Positions 52,401 to 60,902 of a DNA stretch of 64,000 nucleotides are shown one piece after another. Under the pieces are notes generated by a model that did not search any database, was not told where the DNA came from, and saw only the letters and a program-made list of their open reading frames with translations. Both the position numbers and the translations under genes were made by a program. The DNA is from Vibrio sinus (lineage in GTDB: Bacteria; Pseudomonadota; Gammaproteobacteria; Enterobacterales; Vibrionaceae): positions 124,001 through 188,000 of the forward strand of contig NZ_JAMKMR010000003.1 in the NCBI RefSeq assembly GCF_023634645.1, read 5' to 3'. The first letter of the stretch is position 1, and each line of letters begins with the position of its first letter.

Positions 52401-53486
52401 AGTAAATGGTCGTTTTCATGTGACAGTATGACCTACAGAGTTGCGCAACATCGATATAATGGCTTAGCAAACTACACCACGAATAAAGCGGACAAAGTGT
52501 CCTATCTATTTATAAAACAAAGGCTGGCGATATACAGGAGTCATTCAAGTAACAAAAAAATGTCTCGCCTGAAGATTGTTCCTCCTTCAGTTAAAAGCCA
52601 AAAAAATTCCTTACATACTGCTTTGAAACTTATCTTAGACAAAGATAATCATGTTCTTTGGCCACAAGATATCCATCAAAGGTTCATTGACTGTATGAAC
52701 TCCATTTTCAAAATGGACGAGTTCATCGCCAAGTCAATGTCGGATTACACGGTAAAAAGTCTTCCTACTAAGAATGATGTCTCCGTTCAACTGGAGAGCA
52801 TGGTGCAAGAGCTCCTCAATGAGGTAGCATCATTTCGAAACTCTCTCACCTCAAAATTCAAAGGGTTTATGATGGAGTCTATTGACAGCCTATCCAAGTC
52901 GGTTGATGAGCAAATTAGCAACATTAAGGACTCGGTGATGAGTGAGTTTGTAAAAATCGGTGGAACCTTGCTTGTAGGGCCCGTGTTAGGCATCGTAGCG
53001 AACAAAGCTTACTCTACTGCTACTAATATCAAGAAGGAGATAGACAACGACATTGAAGAGTTGAAAGAAAAGGTCGATAACAAACTCGGTGAACTTAAGG
53101 GAGAAACTTGCCAGTTTTGGTTAGCGATAGAGTTACTGAGTTTTGAAGTACATTTAAAAGCGCTGCTTTATACCCTTAAAACGACAGAGAAGGTTGGACG
53201 CACACAAATTTGGGATACGCACTCAACAAAGTGTAATAGCTGTAAAGAAAAGTTCGGCATGTTACAACGGAAGAGGGTGCACCATTGCCGCGTGTGTGGC
53301 TCGAAAGTTTGTGGTGATTGTAGCGGTAAAGCTAGGTCTATGGATAAGTTTGAGCTGGTAATGGAAAAAGGGCACACCGCCAATAAATCGAATGAATCTT
53401 TTAGAATGTGTTTAAATTGTGCCAGATTAAGAGTGGTGACGTTTAATTGGGTCTCAAAACCTAAGAACAAAAGCGTTCGGATGTAG
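49461..53486 (+). CDS. Giant protein with CE-clan (Ulp1/SENP-like) protease signature and C-terminal FYVE zinc finger
   Basis: 1341 residues, GTG start (an in-frame ATG is at 49500). No signal peptide. Residues 1-600 are Lys/Asn-rich, helical and unrecognised. At 690-765 lies the His-Asp-Gln-Cys order of CE-clan cysteine peptidases: VHFSLLAF (His694), FYFDSYN (Asp714), and NYQVNNDCAFHV (Gln756, Cys761). Residues about 1095-1215 are coiled coil with a hydrophobic stretch (GGTLLVGPVLGIVANKA). The end, about 1253-1323, is a FYVE finger with four CxxC pairs and VHHCRVCG (1274-1280; Cys1258 first, Cys1320 last), RMC in place of RVC. FYVE domains bind PI3P on eukaryotic endosomes. AT-rich, isolated gene; a host-directed effector is inferred. 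Confidence 0.8.
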   Translation: MATSPTDKALSLFMKNDIYLKKLIDFVNKDYFFYRKSKTIVNDIEVINKLISEANSKVGYTQLKDVTISKEMLLVFSKVYAIKGTNGKLYTRKVFNEIKLVNDENQSSIQFSKSIEKAIKLCFNYISENENKISKTQIEVKSYNNIKDNLNKLIGNKSDIGFSRQLQKFYHSTIEKTMELYVNYVLFPLLTEPGNYACMLQACLNKSDYQFVLVKNFLKGCAFDIERNRLMNLSLSFYNKMNTFFCDYQANNRISSRIDEMVLLSAKQYYEVSKSKRKTIKYFPMSEFNNNKTSRLKGIFLKKWFVNQKPKDKICNLNYMFKELMQKEVNFIESLFGVSEFTRANFALYNNINRVDGLRVTRKTDNINKYSAKYHVEATFALLDRKQIDMVYHANVKFLCDQYLLLKKYDLMINALKQRAYRISNKGRLDDIITDSKKSIKFTDSGVKYWHKSSIAKKRITLIKEYIDSSVNTVRSHLAQKHVIQYQGGKIDELLKSHMNLLQKKNNAVNNQDRKGWLGIPLGKIASDKKGDRLSQLIGSHENSNENNTYGQLSRNYVRDFNQFDKEKGQNQGLEKYSNYDALIFRDINDTKEYKKLPEISIKKTNIDTDSNACFMEVDFIYILLAKKVDEYCNQKLGQSRNVHVCYPPLEIEYDTKDDWNVLVESSKERVLEQIFKLSPGQLLLVPVCEKDVHFSLLAFRQMDQDRLVAFYFDSYNTKPYPCLASFLHFDIRERYQHFENRSREFSYQIFTGNYQVNNDCAFHVINAAYYIIDSMHFKNKFIRKHFNQFLSTNEYIIRDHSDDKFECNNKTSFDMRCHYIKIARTIDTSSLLEIPNYDLADNQMTFTESKDETLTDLVEESKEKKARSSDMAKFWSKYEDSIFKFSKRAIKHYQHVKNPAQVAIHNLFVCSSVFWRFWIIYESAIKKIVGYSVDMHNQEGSFANQALMIEKKQYLESSLGNRFYGVKSKNNSTLPFMSKSKWSFSCDSMTYRVAQHRYNGLANYTTNKADKVSYLFIKQRLAIYRSHSSNKKMSRLKIVPPSVKSQKNSLHTALKLILDKDNHVLWPQDIHQRFIDCMNSIFKMDEFIAKSMSDYTVKSLPTKNDVSVQLESMVQELLNEVASFRNSLTSKFKGFMMESIDSLSKSVDEQISNIKDSVMSEFVKIGGTLLVGPVLGIVANKAYSTATNIKKEIDNDIEELKEKVDNKLGELKGETCQFWLAIELLSFEVHLKALLYTLKTTEKVGRTQIWDTHSTKCNSCKEKFGMLQRKRVHHCRVCGSKVCGDCSGKARSMDKFELVMEKGHTANKSNESFRMCLNCARLRVVTFNWVSKPKNKSVRM

Positions 53487-53504
53487 TTTGGATATTAGAA
53501 AATA

Positions 53505-53535
53505 AAACCGCGGGCTTCGGAAGTCCGCGGTTTTT
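53505..53535. terminator. Bidirectional terminator between the FYVE gene and sthA
   Basis: AAACCGCGGGCTT (53505-53517) pairs with AAGTCCGCGGTTT (53521-53533, one G-T pair), flanked by A- and T-runs that allow stops in both directions. Confidence 0.8.
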
Positions 53536-53569
53536 CTGTATACCTAGTCAGAACAATCTGTAAACCTAG

Positions 53570-54970
53570 TTAGAACAAGCGGTTTAGGCCATTTAACGCG
53601 GCAACACGATATGCTTCTGCCATCGTTGGGTAGTTAAATGTTGTATTGGTAAAGTATTCAATAGTATTGCCTTCACCTTTTTGCTCCATGATTGCTTGGC
53701 CGATATGGATGATTTCGGCAGCTCGTTCACCAAAGCAGTGAATACCTAAGATCTCTTTGGTTTCTCGGTGGAACAGAATCTTCAAGCTTCCCACATCATT
53801 ACCGGCAATTTGCGCTCTGGCAAGGTGTTTGAAAGAGGCATTACCCACTTCGTATGGGACTTTTGCTGCGGTCAGCTCTTGCTCAGTTTTACCAACAGAA
53901 CTGATTTCTGGAATGGTATAAATACCCGTTGGAATATCTTCAATTAGGTGGCCTAGTGCACGACCTTTTAAGATAGCTTGAGCGGCGAAGCGGCCTTGGT
54001 TGTAGGCAGCACTCGCAAGGCTTGGATACCCTATGATGTCGCCAACGGCATACACGTGATGCGCGTCTGTTTGATAATCTTCATTGACATTAATTAAGCC
54101 CCTTGAGTTGGCATTCACACCTAATACCTCAAGATTAAGCTTATCTGCATTGCCTGTGCGGCCATTCGCGTAAAGCAGACAGTCGGCTTTTAGTTTTTTG
54201 CCTGACGTGAGGTGTAATATCACTCCGTCGTCTGTGCCTTCTATCTTCTCGTAAGTTTCGTCATTACGAATAACAATGCCGTTGTTCCAGAAGTGATAGG
54301 AAAGCGCATCGGAAATCTCGTTGTCTAAGAACGCAAGCAGGCGATCACGGGTGTTGACAAGATCCGTTTTTAAGCCCAATCCGCGGAAAATTGATGCGTA
54401 TTCACAGCCAATAACCCCTGCACCATAAATAACGATATGCCTAGGATCATTTTTCAGTTCGAGAATAGAGTCACTGTCGTAGATATTTTTATGTTCAAAG
54501 TCGACATCAGCAGGCTGATAAGGTCTTGAACCCGTCGCAATGACAAATTTATCTGCGGTATAGTATTCGATATTCGAGTCGGATTTGGTGACTGCAACGG
54601 TGTTGGCGTCAATGAATTTTGCGGTGCCAGAAATTAGTGTGCAGTCATTACGGTCATAGAAGCCTTGGCGAAGCCGAGTTTGCTTTTCACTGACCGATTT
54701 TGCTTGACTTAAAATGTCATAAAACGTTGAACGTAATGTGGAGTTACTTTTGCGAAACAGTGGATTACTGTTTATTTCAATGATTCGGCTTACTGCTTGA
54801 CGCAATGCTTTGGAGGGTATGGTTCCCCAATGCGTGCATCCGCCACCGATACTGTGTTCTTTTTCAATAACTGCGACATTCATCCCTGCTTTTGTTAATC
54901 CCATTGCAGCCCCTTCGCCACCAGGGCCACTGCCAATAACGATGACATCGAAGTTTGTTGGTTGGGTCAT
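53570..54970 (-). CDS. sthA: Soluble pyridine nucleotide transhydrogenase SthA
   Basis: 466 residues from the ATG at 54970, with AAGGAG 6 nt upstream; an in-frame GTG at 54976 is less likely, and 466 equals the E. coli length. Flavoprotein of the pyridine nucleotide-disulfide oxidoreductase family: [19 protein letters not shown] (FAD), a [15 protein letters not shown] loop where the redox disulfide is reduced to one Cys (typical of SthA), [13 protein letters not shown] (NAD(P)) and [17 protein letters not shown]. It re-equilibrates NADPH and NADH in the cytoplasm. Single gene ending against the bidirectional terminator. Confidence 0.96.
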   Translation of the reverse strand: MTQPTNFDVIVIGSGPGGEGAAMGLTKAGMNVAVIEKEHSIGGGCTHWGTIPSKALRQAVSRIIEINSNPLFRKSNSTLRSTFYDILSQAKSVSEKQTRLRQGFYDRNDCTLISGTAKFIDANTVAVTKSDSNIEYYTADKFVIATGSRPYQPADVDFEHKNIYDSDSILELKNDPRHIVIYGAGVIGCEYASIFRGLGLKTDLVNTRDRLLAFLDNEISDALSYHFWNNGIVIRNDETYEKIEGTDDGVILHLTSGKKLKADCLLYANGRTGNADKLNLEVLGVNANSRGLINVNEDYQTDAHHVYAVGDIIGYPSLASAAYNQGRFAAQAILKGRALGHLIEDIPTGIYTIPEISSVGKTEQELTAAKVPYEVGNASFKHLARAQIAGNDVGSLKILFHRETKEILGIHCFGERAAEIIHIGQAIMEQKGEGNTIEYFTNTTFNYPTMAEAYRVAALNGLNRLF

Positions 54971-55224
54971 TCCCACTCCTTACAGATTACACAATAGCCA
55001 GTAATGAGAAATGTTAACAAAACAACGTACACCCGTCACATAAACTCATAAAAGTTCCATTGTAACCTAAGTTTACAGGTGAAAATGAGTCATCCGATAT
55101 TGACGAAAGTCATATTATTACTGCGTGATTTCAAAATTTGGCAGCATTTTTCTCGAAAAATTAACAAATCTGAAATTTCCAATCAATTTAAATCATCATG
55201 TGATAATTAAATAGGTTCAAATAG

Positions 55225-56055
55225 TTAAGAAACAGACCCTTCAAACGCCAGAGAAACAGCAAGGCTTTGCACTAGACACATTGAGGCGGCTTGGGATCGA
55301 AAAGCATCCACTTTGGCTTCTTTAATAACAAAACATGCATCGCTAAAGGTCGCCAGCGGACTGATTTCACTATCAGTAATCACAACTTGTTTTGCCCCAG
55401 CTTTTGAAGCAATTTCGCTTAGCGATAAAGTTTCCTCGGCATAGGGACTGAAACTGATGGAGACGACGACATCACTCGGCCCTATCATGCTAAGTTGCTC
55501 GTGAAACATGCCACCTAAGCCGTCAATTAAGAACGCTCGCTTTTCCAAGTGTCTTAACGCGTAGGTAAAATAAGAAGCAATACTAAATGAGCGCCTCAAC
55601 CCAATTACGTAGATGTTGTCTGCGCAACGCAAGACTTGGGCAGCCTTTTCCAGCTCGCTTGATTCCGTCGTCGTTGACAAATGTTCTAGCGCTTTGGCAT
55701 TAGCTCGAGCAAATTGGTCAAGGATATCCTTGGCGGTTTCTGGTGGGCGCTGCTCACCTTCTAGCTGTTTAAATAAACGAGCTCTATCGGTATAGCTGGC
55801 GGTATCTTCGACTAACTTTTGACGAAATAATTGTTTCATCTCGTTGAAACCGCTGAAGCCAAAAGCATTCGCAAATCGGATTAAAGTGGAAGGAGGTACG
55901 TTAGCCTGCTGGGCAATGGAGGCGACAGTATCAAATGCCACACTGCTTGAGTTTTCAAGAATATATTGAGCAACTTGCTGAAGTCGATTACTGAGATGAC
56001 CATAACTCAGTTGTATTTGTTCTTTTAGTTCGTTAAGGCTAGTTGCTGCTCTCAT
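55225..56055 (-). CDS. MurR/RpiR-family regulator, likely IolR of the inositol locus
   Basis: 276 residues: N-terminal RpiR helix-turn-helix domain (LQQVAQYILENSSSVAFDTV, then IAQQANVPPSTLIRFANAFGFSGF) and a C-terminal SIS sugar-phosphate-binding domain (DNIYVIGLRRSFSIASYFTYAL, SDVVVSISFSPYAEETL, VVITDSEISPLA). Divergent from iolC with two matching palindromes between the genes, so it very probably represses iolC-iolA and itself until an inositol-derived phosphorylated intermediate binds. The effector is inferred from RpiR regulators of iol clusters. Confidence 0.9.
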   Translation of the reverse strand: MRAATSLNELKEQIQLSYGHLSNRLQQVAQYILENSSSVAFDTVASIAQQANVPPSTLIRFANAFGFSGFNEMKQLFRQKLVEDTASYTDRARLFKQLEGEQRPPETAKDILDQFARANAKALEHLSTTTESSELEKAAQVLRCADNIYVIGLRRSFSIASYFTYALRHLEKRAFLIDGLGGMFHEQLSMIGPSDVVVSISFSPYAEETLSLSEIASKAGAKQVVITDSEISPLATFSDACFVIKEAKVDAFRSQAASMCLVQSLAVSLAFEGSVS

Positions 56056-56110
56056 GCTGTATGGCTCCAGTTCGTTTTCTGTGTGCTAAAGATAGCGGAC
56101 TTTGAACGAT

Positions 56111-56130
56111 AATGAAATATATGTTTCATT
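56111..56130. promoter_or_regulatory. RpiR-type operator 1 (AATGAAA-N6-TTTCATT)
   Basis: Perfect inverted repeat of 7-nt arms spaced by 6 nt, 56 bp upstream of the start of the divergent regulator gene. Same pattern as the second site at 56264-56282. Confidence 0.7.
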
Positions 56131-56263
56131 CGTGATGGAGTGACCGTATAGGCTTTAACTATATGTAATATAAGGAGGTATATTCAACTTTACCAGGCAA
56201 AGGCAATTAGGCGTGATGAGTTTTGGATCACATAATAGTATATTTATTTCAAAAATAATTTTA

Positions 56264-56282
56264 AATGAAATAAATGTTTCGT
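56264..56282. promoter_or_regulatory. RpiR-type operator 2 (AATGAAA-N6-TTTCGT)
   Basis: Near copy of operator 1, one mismatch in the right arm, 45 bp upstream of the iolC start and near its presumed promoter. The 133 bp between the two sites hold no gene. Two sites fit looping or separate control of the two divergent promoters. Confidence 0.65.
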
Positions 56283-56326
56283 ATAAAGGTGGGAAGACAC
56301 TGTTAAACACATTCAAGGAGTAATGG

Positions 56327-58243
56327 ATGAAAGCCATCGAAAAAACGCTCGATCTTATTTGCATGGGGCGAGTCGCTGTCGATTTATACGGCCAGCAGAT
56401 TGGTGCTCGTCTGGAGGACATGGGGAGTTTTGCGAAGTACCTAGGCGGTTCATCAGGGAATGTGGCGTATGGAACCGCGAGACAAGGGCTGAGATCTTCT
56501 ATGTTAGCTCGTGTTGGCGATGAGCACATGGGAAGATTTGTACGAGAAGAGCTACAAAGAGTAGGCGTTGATACCGCTCACCTCATTACGGATAAAGAAA
56601 GATTAACGGCATTGGTCATCTTGGGTATCAAAGATGAGGACACCTTCCCATTGATTTTTTATCGTGACAACTGTGCAGACATGGCGATCAGTTCCGATGA
56701 TGTGAGTGAAGAATACATCGCATCTGCACGGTGTTTAGCGATAACGGGGACACACCTATCCAATCCACAAACAAGAGAGGCGGTGCTGACAGCGCTGAAA
56801 TATGCTCGAAAGCATGGGGTAAAAACGGTGTTGGATATCGACTATCGCCCAGTGCTTTGGGGCTTGACCTCGCTGGGGGACGGAGAAACCCGCTATATAT
56901 CGTCTGAGCGAGTGACAGAACAGCTTAAAGAGGTGTTAAGTTGGTTTGATTTGATAGTGGGGACTGAAGAAGAATTTCATATTGCAGGAGGCGATGACGA
57001 TACTCTGAAAGCCTTACAAGGTGTCCGACAAGTGACTGAGGCTGTTTTGGTATGTAAACGTGGGCCTTTGGGTTGTAGCGTATTTACCGAGCAAATTCCT
57101 AATAGCCTTGATAGCGGAATTCATGTTGAAGGGGTTAAAGTCGACGTGCTGAATGTACTGGGCGCAGGGGATGCGTTTATGTCTGGCCTTCTAAGGGGGT
57201 ATTTGAACGATGAAAGTTGGCAGCAGTGCTGCAAATACGCCAATGCATGTGGTGCATTAGTTGTTTCTCGGCACGGTTGTGCGCCAGCTATGCCAAGTAA
57301 AGAAGAGTTGGACGATTACCTTTCTCGAGCAGGTGCGGTAACACGCCCAGATTTGGATGACCGACTTAATCATTTGCATAGGGTGACGACCCGAAACAAA
57401 CACTGGCAAGAGTTATGTGTACTGGCCTTTGATCACCGAATTCAATTTGAGGAAATGGCGAGATCTTGTGGTGCAGATATAAATCGAATTCCGCAACTGA
57501 AGCGTCTGATTCTCGATTCAGCACAGCAAGTCGTAGCAGAGATGAAGCTAGAAGGTAAAGCCGGAATCTTGTGTGATAGTCGCTTTGGTCAAGGTGTGCT
57601 GAATGAATTAACTGGTAAGGGTTGGTGGATAGGTCGGCCAATAGAACTGCCTGCTTCGAGACCATTGCAACTTGAGCATGGTAATATCGGATCTCAGTTA
57701 ACCAGTTGGCCTCTAGAGCATGTCGTGAAGTGCTTGGTGTTTGCACACCCTAATGATGAGCATGACATGAGACTTGCCCAAGAAAAACAGTTGAGCGAAG
57801 TATACCAAGCCTGTTGTCAGTCTGGTCATGAGCTACTGCTTGAAGTTATTTTGCCACAGCAATCCGATCTCAATGAAGAACACTATGTCACCATAGTCTC
57901 CCAGTTTTATGATATGGGTATCAAACCCGATTGGTGGAAGCTTCCGCCTTTATCTGCCCAAGCGTGGAGCAAAATGGAATCGGTAATTACGGAGCGTGAC
58001 TCACATTGCCGTGGTGTCTTGTTATTGGGCTTAGATGCCCCTGATCATGAGCTCCAACAAGGCTTCGCTCAAGCTGCTCAAAGCCCTATTGTAAAAGGTT
58101 TCGCAATCGGCCGAACGATCTTTGCTCAGCCTTCTTTAGATTGGCTTCGGGGTGAAATAGGTGATGCAGCGCTTGTCAGCCAAGTGAAGCATAACTACAA
58201 AAATCTTATACAAATTTGGCGCAGCAGACATCACGCGCAGTAG
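56327..58243 (+). CDS. iolC: IolC: 5-dehydro-2-deoxygluconokinase fused to DUF2090 aldolase-like domain
   Basis: 638 residues. Residues 1-330 are a PfkB/ribokinase fold: DLICMGRVAVDLYG, the first signature GGSSGNVAYGTARQG, and the second NVLGAGDAFMSGLLRGYL with the catalytic Asp. It phosphorylates 2-deoxy-5-keto-gluconate. Residues about 340-638 are DUF2090 (LCVLAFDHRIQFEEMA, GILCDSRFGQGVLN), a class-I aldolase-like barrel thought to split the phosphorylated product, so one protein may perform two consecutive steps of myo-inositol breakdown. SD AAGGAG. First gene after the operator pair; iolA follows 50 bp downstream. Confidence 0.94.
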   Translation: MKAIEKTLDLICMGRVAVDLYGQQIGARLEDMGSFAKYLGGSSGNVAYGTARQGLRSSMLARVGDEHMGRFVREELQRVGVDTAHLITDKERLTALVILGIKDEDTFPLIFYRDNCADMAISSDDVSEEYIASARCLAITGTHLSNPQTREAVLTALKYARKHGVKTVLDIDYRPVLWGLTSLGDGETRYISSERVTEQLKEVLSWFDLIVGTEEEFHIAGGDDDTLKALQGVRQVTEAVLVCKRGPLGCSVFTEQIPNSLDSGIHVEGVKVDVLNVLGAGDAFMSGLLRGYLNDESWQQCCKYANACGALVVSRHGCAPAMPSKEELDDYLSRAGAVTRPDLDDRLNHLHRVTTRNKHWQELCVLAFDHRIQFEEMARSCGADINRIPQLKRLILDSAQQVVAEMKLEGKAGILCDSRFGQGVLNELTGKGWWIGRPIELPASRPLQLEHGNIGSQLTSWPLEHVVKCLVFAHPNDEHDMRLAQEKQLSEVYQACCQSGHELLLEVILPQQSDLNEEHYVTIVSQFYDMGIKPDWWKLPPLSAQAWSKMESVITERDSHCRGVLLLGLDAPDHELQQGFAQAAQSPIVKGFAIGRTIFAQPSLDWLRGEIGDAALVSQVKHNYKNLIQIWRSRHHAQ

Positions 58244-58293
58244 TTTCTCTGATCGGGGTCATCCCCTAAGCACAACGAAATTTAGGAATTCAA

Positions 58294-59802
58294 ATGGAAA
58301 CAGTCAACAATTTTATCAATGGCCAGCAGAGTGAAAGCCATAGCGCACGATTGGCCGCGGTATATAATCCTGCAACAGGAGAGCAGATTCGTCAGGTAGT
58401 AATGAGCTCTGCAGCTGAAACTGCAGAAGCGATCTCCATTGCAGACAAGGCCTTCCCAGCATGGTCGAAAACATCCCCTTTAAAACGAGCACGAGTGTTA
58501 TTTAAATTTAAGGAGCTACTTGAACAGAACATCGAAAAATTAGCTCGCATCATTTCTCAAGAACACGGCAAAGTGTATTCTGATGCGGTAGGTGAAGTCA
58601 CAAGAGGTCTCGAAGTTGTCGAGTTTGCTTGCGGTATTCCGCATCTGCAAAAAGGAGAACACTCGGCTAATGTCGGTACGGGAGTCGATAGCCATTCTTT
58701 AATGCAGCCTCTTGGCGTATGTGTGGGGATAACACCTTTCAACTTTCCAGCGATGGTGCCGATGTGGATGTTCCCGATAGCCTTAGCCACTGGTAACACG
58801 TTTGTTCTAAAGCCGTCAGAAAAAGATCCTAGTGCCAGTATTTTTATTGCTGAACTGTTGCAACAAGCAGGTTTGCCAAATGGGGTGTTCAATGTGGTGA
58901 ATGGCGACAAAGAAGCGGTGGACTCCTTATTGACTGCCGAAAGGGTACAAGCGGTAAGTTTTGTTGGCTCAACACCAATTGCTGAATATATCTATACAAC
59001 AGCTTCCAATCACGGCAAGCGATGTCAGGCGCTTGGTGGAGCGAAAAACCACTGCGTTCTGATGCCAGATGCCGATATGGATATGGCGGCTAGCGCAATT
59101 CTTGGTGCAGCCTATGGCGCGGCAGGAGAGCGCTGCATGGCGTTGTCAGTGGCTGTTGTTGTTGGTGATGAAACCGGAGATAGACTTGTAAATCAGCTTA
59201 ATGAGCAAATTTCTCATATGCGAGTTGGCCCGGGCATAACTGAAGGTAACGAGAATGATATGGGACCTGTTATCTCAGCGGCGCATCGTGAAAAGATCAT
59301 TCAATATATAGACTCAGCTGAAGAGCAGGGAGCGAAGATAGCCGTAGATGGTAGAGGTTTTCAAGTAGAAAGCTTCGAGAGCGGGTATTTTCTTGGTCCA
59401 ACGTTAATCGATCACGTGTCGCCCGATATGACGGTGTATCAAGAAGAGATTTTTGGCCCAGTATTGAGTGTGGTCCGGGTGAAAAACTATCAACAAGCTG
59501 TTGAGCTAGTGAATGAGCACGAGTACGGAAACGGCAGTGCAATATTTACCCGAGATGGAGATACAGCACGCCAATTTGGCGAAGAAGTGCTGGCAGGTAT
59601 GGTCGGTATTAATGTCCCCATTCCCGTGCCTATGGCTTTTCATAGTTTTGGGGGGTGGAAGCGTTCTATATTTGGCCCACTCAATATGCATGGTAGCGAT
59701 GGCGTGCGCTTTTACACCCGTATGAAAACCATTACTAGCCGTTGGCCTACAGGTATTCGCGAAGAAGCGCAGGAAAGCCGCTTTACTATGCCGACCATGT
59801 AA
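58294..59802 (+). CDS. iolA: CoA-acylating methylmalonate-semialdehyde dehydrogenase (IolA/MmsA)
   Basis: 502 residues of the aldehyde dehydrogenase superfamily. GITPFNFPAMVPMWMFPIA (Rossmann and substrate entry), VLKPSEKDPSA, FVGSTPIAEYIY, QALGGAKNHCVLMPDADMD and the catalytic Cys in AAGERCMAL are the MmsA/IolA markers; the CoA-acylating branch lacks the general-base Glu, replaced here in LGGAKNH. It converts malonate semialdehyde to acetyl-CoA and CO2 with NAD+, the last step of the inositol pathway, and may also serve valine breakdown. Co-directional with iolC. The remaining iol genes (G, E, D, B) are not in this window. Confidence 0.95.
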   Translation: METVNNFINGQQSESHSARLAAVYNPATGEQIRQVVMSSAAETAEAISIADKAFPAWSKTSPLKRARVLFKFKELLEQNIEKLARIISQEHGKVYSDAVGEVTRGLEVVEFACGIPHLQKGEHSANVGTGVDSHSLMQPLGVCVGITPFNFPAMVPMWMFPIALATGNTFVLKPSEKDPSASIFIAELLQQAGLPNGVFNVVNGDKEAVDSLLTAERVQAVSFVGSTPIAEYIYTTASNHGKRCQALGGAKNHCVLMPDADMDMAASAILGAAYGAAGERCMALSVAVVVGDETGDRLVNQLNEQISHMRVGPGITEGNENDMGPVISAAHREKIIQYIDSAEEQGAKIAVDGRGFQVESFESGYFLGPTLIDHVSPDMTVYQEEIFGPVLSVVRVKNYQQAVELVNEHEYGNGSAIFTRDGDTARQFGEEVLAGMVGINVPIPVPMAFHSFGGWKRSIFGPLNMHGSDGVRFYTRMKTITSRWPTGIREEAQESRFTMPTM

Positions 59803-59943
59803 CTGTCGCTGAGTGACAGGGCGTGGCTTCAACCTTTCCTTGTGAGCGGGTACACATGAATCGCGTTCCTTTCATAAAGTTACCCGCCAACTCGACTGGC
59901 CAGATCTACACTTTAACGGTGATGTAAAACAAGGACAGTTACG

Positions 59944-60393
59944 ATGAAAACTTCAGTGTTACTTAAAGTGTCTTCGGTGTTATGGATGATTTGGGGGGCG
60001 TTCCATTTTCTTCTCGGTGTAGGGATGATTTATCTCTTGGCGTTGGGTAACGAAGCTTTGTCGTTTGAATTCGTTGCCGCTGACCCGCTCATGGCTGACA
60101 TGATCAGGGAGTACGTGCCAATTGTGACCGCATCACTGAAGCAACACTCTTGGAACCTGGGGTGGTTCGGAGTTGTCACCATGGTGGGGAGCGTTTATAT
60201 ATGGAAAAAAAGCGCGACGGCAATCTTTGTTTCTGCACTTGTTGGCGGACTTGCGGATTTTGGTTACTTCGTCTTTGTCGATATGGAAGGGTTAGCGCCC
60301 CCCGCAGGTACGTTAATGACAGTATTTAGTGCTTGTGCCATTATTTTAAGCTTTTATGCGTATTACAGCAGCAATAGATTAGCCGACGCTTAA
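59944..60393 (+). CDS. Four-helix integral membrane protein, unknown function
   Basis: 149 residues with about four membrane helices: VLWMIWGAFHFLLGVGMIYLL (split by a Gly), LGWFGVVTMVGSVYIW, AIFVSALVGGLADFGYFVFV and LMTVFSACAIILSFYAYY. A periplasmic or cytoplasmic loop of about 40 acidic residues sits between helices 1 and 2. Resembles small DoxX/DUF-type membrane proteins but no family is certain. AAGGA ribosome-binding site. It lies 140 bp after iolA in the same direction; co-transcription is possible but a role in inositol use is not indicated. Confidence 0.75.
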   Translation: MKTSVLLKVSSVLWMIWGAFHFLLGVGMIYLLALGNEALSFEFVAADPLMADMIREYVPIVTASLKQHSWNLGWFGVVTMVGSVYIWKKSATAIFVSALVGGLADFGYFVFVDMEGLAPPAGTLMTVFSACAIILSFYAYYSSNRLADA

Positions 60394-60481
60394 CACAAAC
60401 GGCACCTTCAGAGGCTGTTAGGTTATCCTCGAATCCTGTTGAATCCCCCTGAATGTGCACTTTGGGTATAGTTTGCAATCT

Positions 60482-60862
60482 CTATTTTTGATATAAAGTG
60501 TGTTCTCTAAGTGTCAGATATTTAGTTAGTTTTATTAGGTTACTTTGAAACTTCATTGCCTCAACCTTGATAAGCTCACATCGAATTCTGGCGTTGTGCT
60601 TGTCTACATCACATTTTATCTGCTTTATAAAGCCATGATTAGGATGAAAAATATCCCCGATATCTCGCTCTACTTTCTTTACTTTTATACGAAGGTTTTG
60701 AATATCTTCTCTCATGCGAATTAGGTCTTCTTTGTATTCTAATTTACGTGCTAGAAGCTCATTTAATGCTCGGTTGATATCATCGAGAAATTGAATTTTA
60801 AATGTTTGGAATTTTAATTGTTTAGATACAGAGTAAATATTTTTGCAATGTTCTTCTGTCAT
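60482..60862 (-). CDS. Small coiled-coil protein beside the RelA/SpoT-like gene
   Basis: 126 residues, no signal peptide, strongly charged and helical. A coiled coil spans about residues 30-75 (LARKLEYKEDLIRMREDIQNLRIKVKKVERDI in pieces LARKLEYKEDLIRM and LRIKVKKVERDI) and a second helix about 88-120. AT-rich like the upstream gene, which lies 40 bp away on the same strand, so the two form a probable operon with this gene second. Such a small helical partner could be an immunity protein, antitoxin or secretion chaperone of the upstream product; the sequence alone does not decide. Confidence 0.6.
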   Translation of the reverse strand: MTEEHCKNIYSVSKQLKFQTFKIQFLDDINRALNELLARKLEYKEDLIRMREDIQNLRIKVKKVERDIGDIFHPNHGFIKQIKCDVDKHNARIRCELIKVEAMKFQSNLIKLTKYLTLREHTLYQK

Positions 60863-60902
60863 ATCAATTCCTTATATAATTAGGCACTCACTACTACTTA
60901 AT

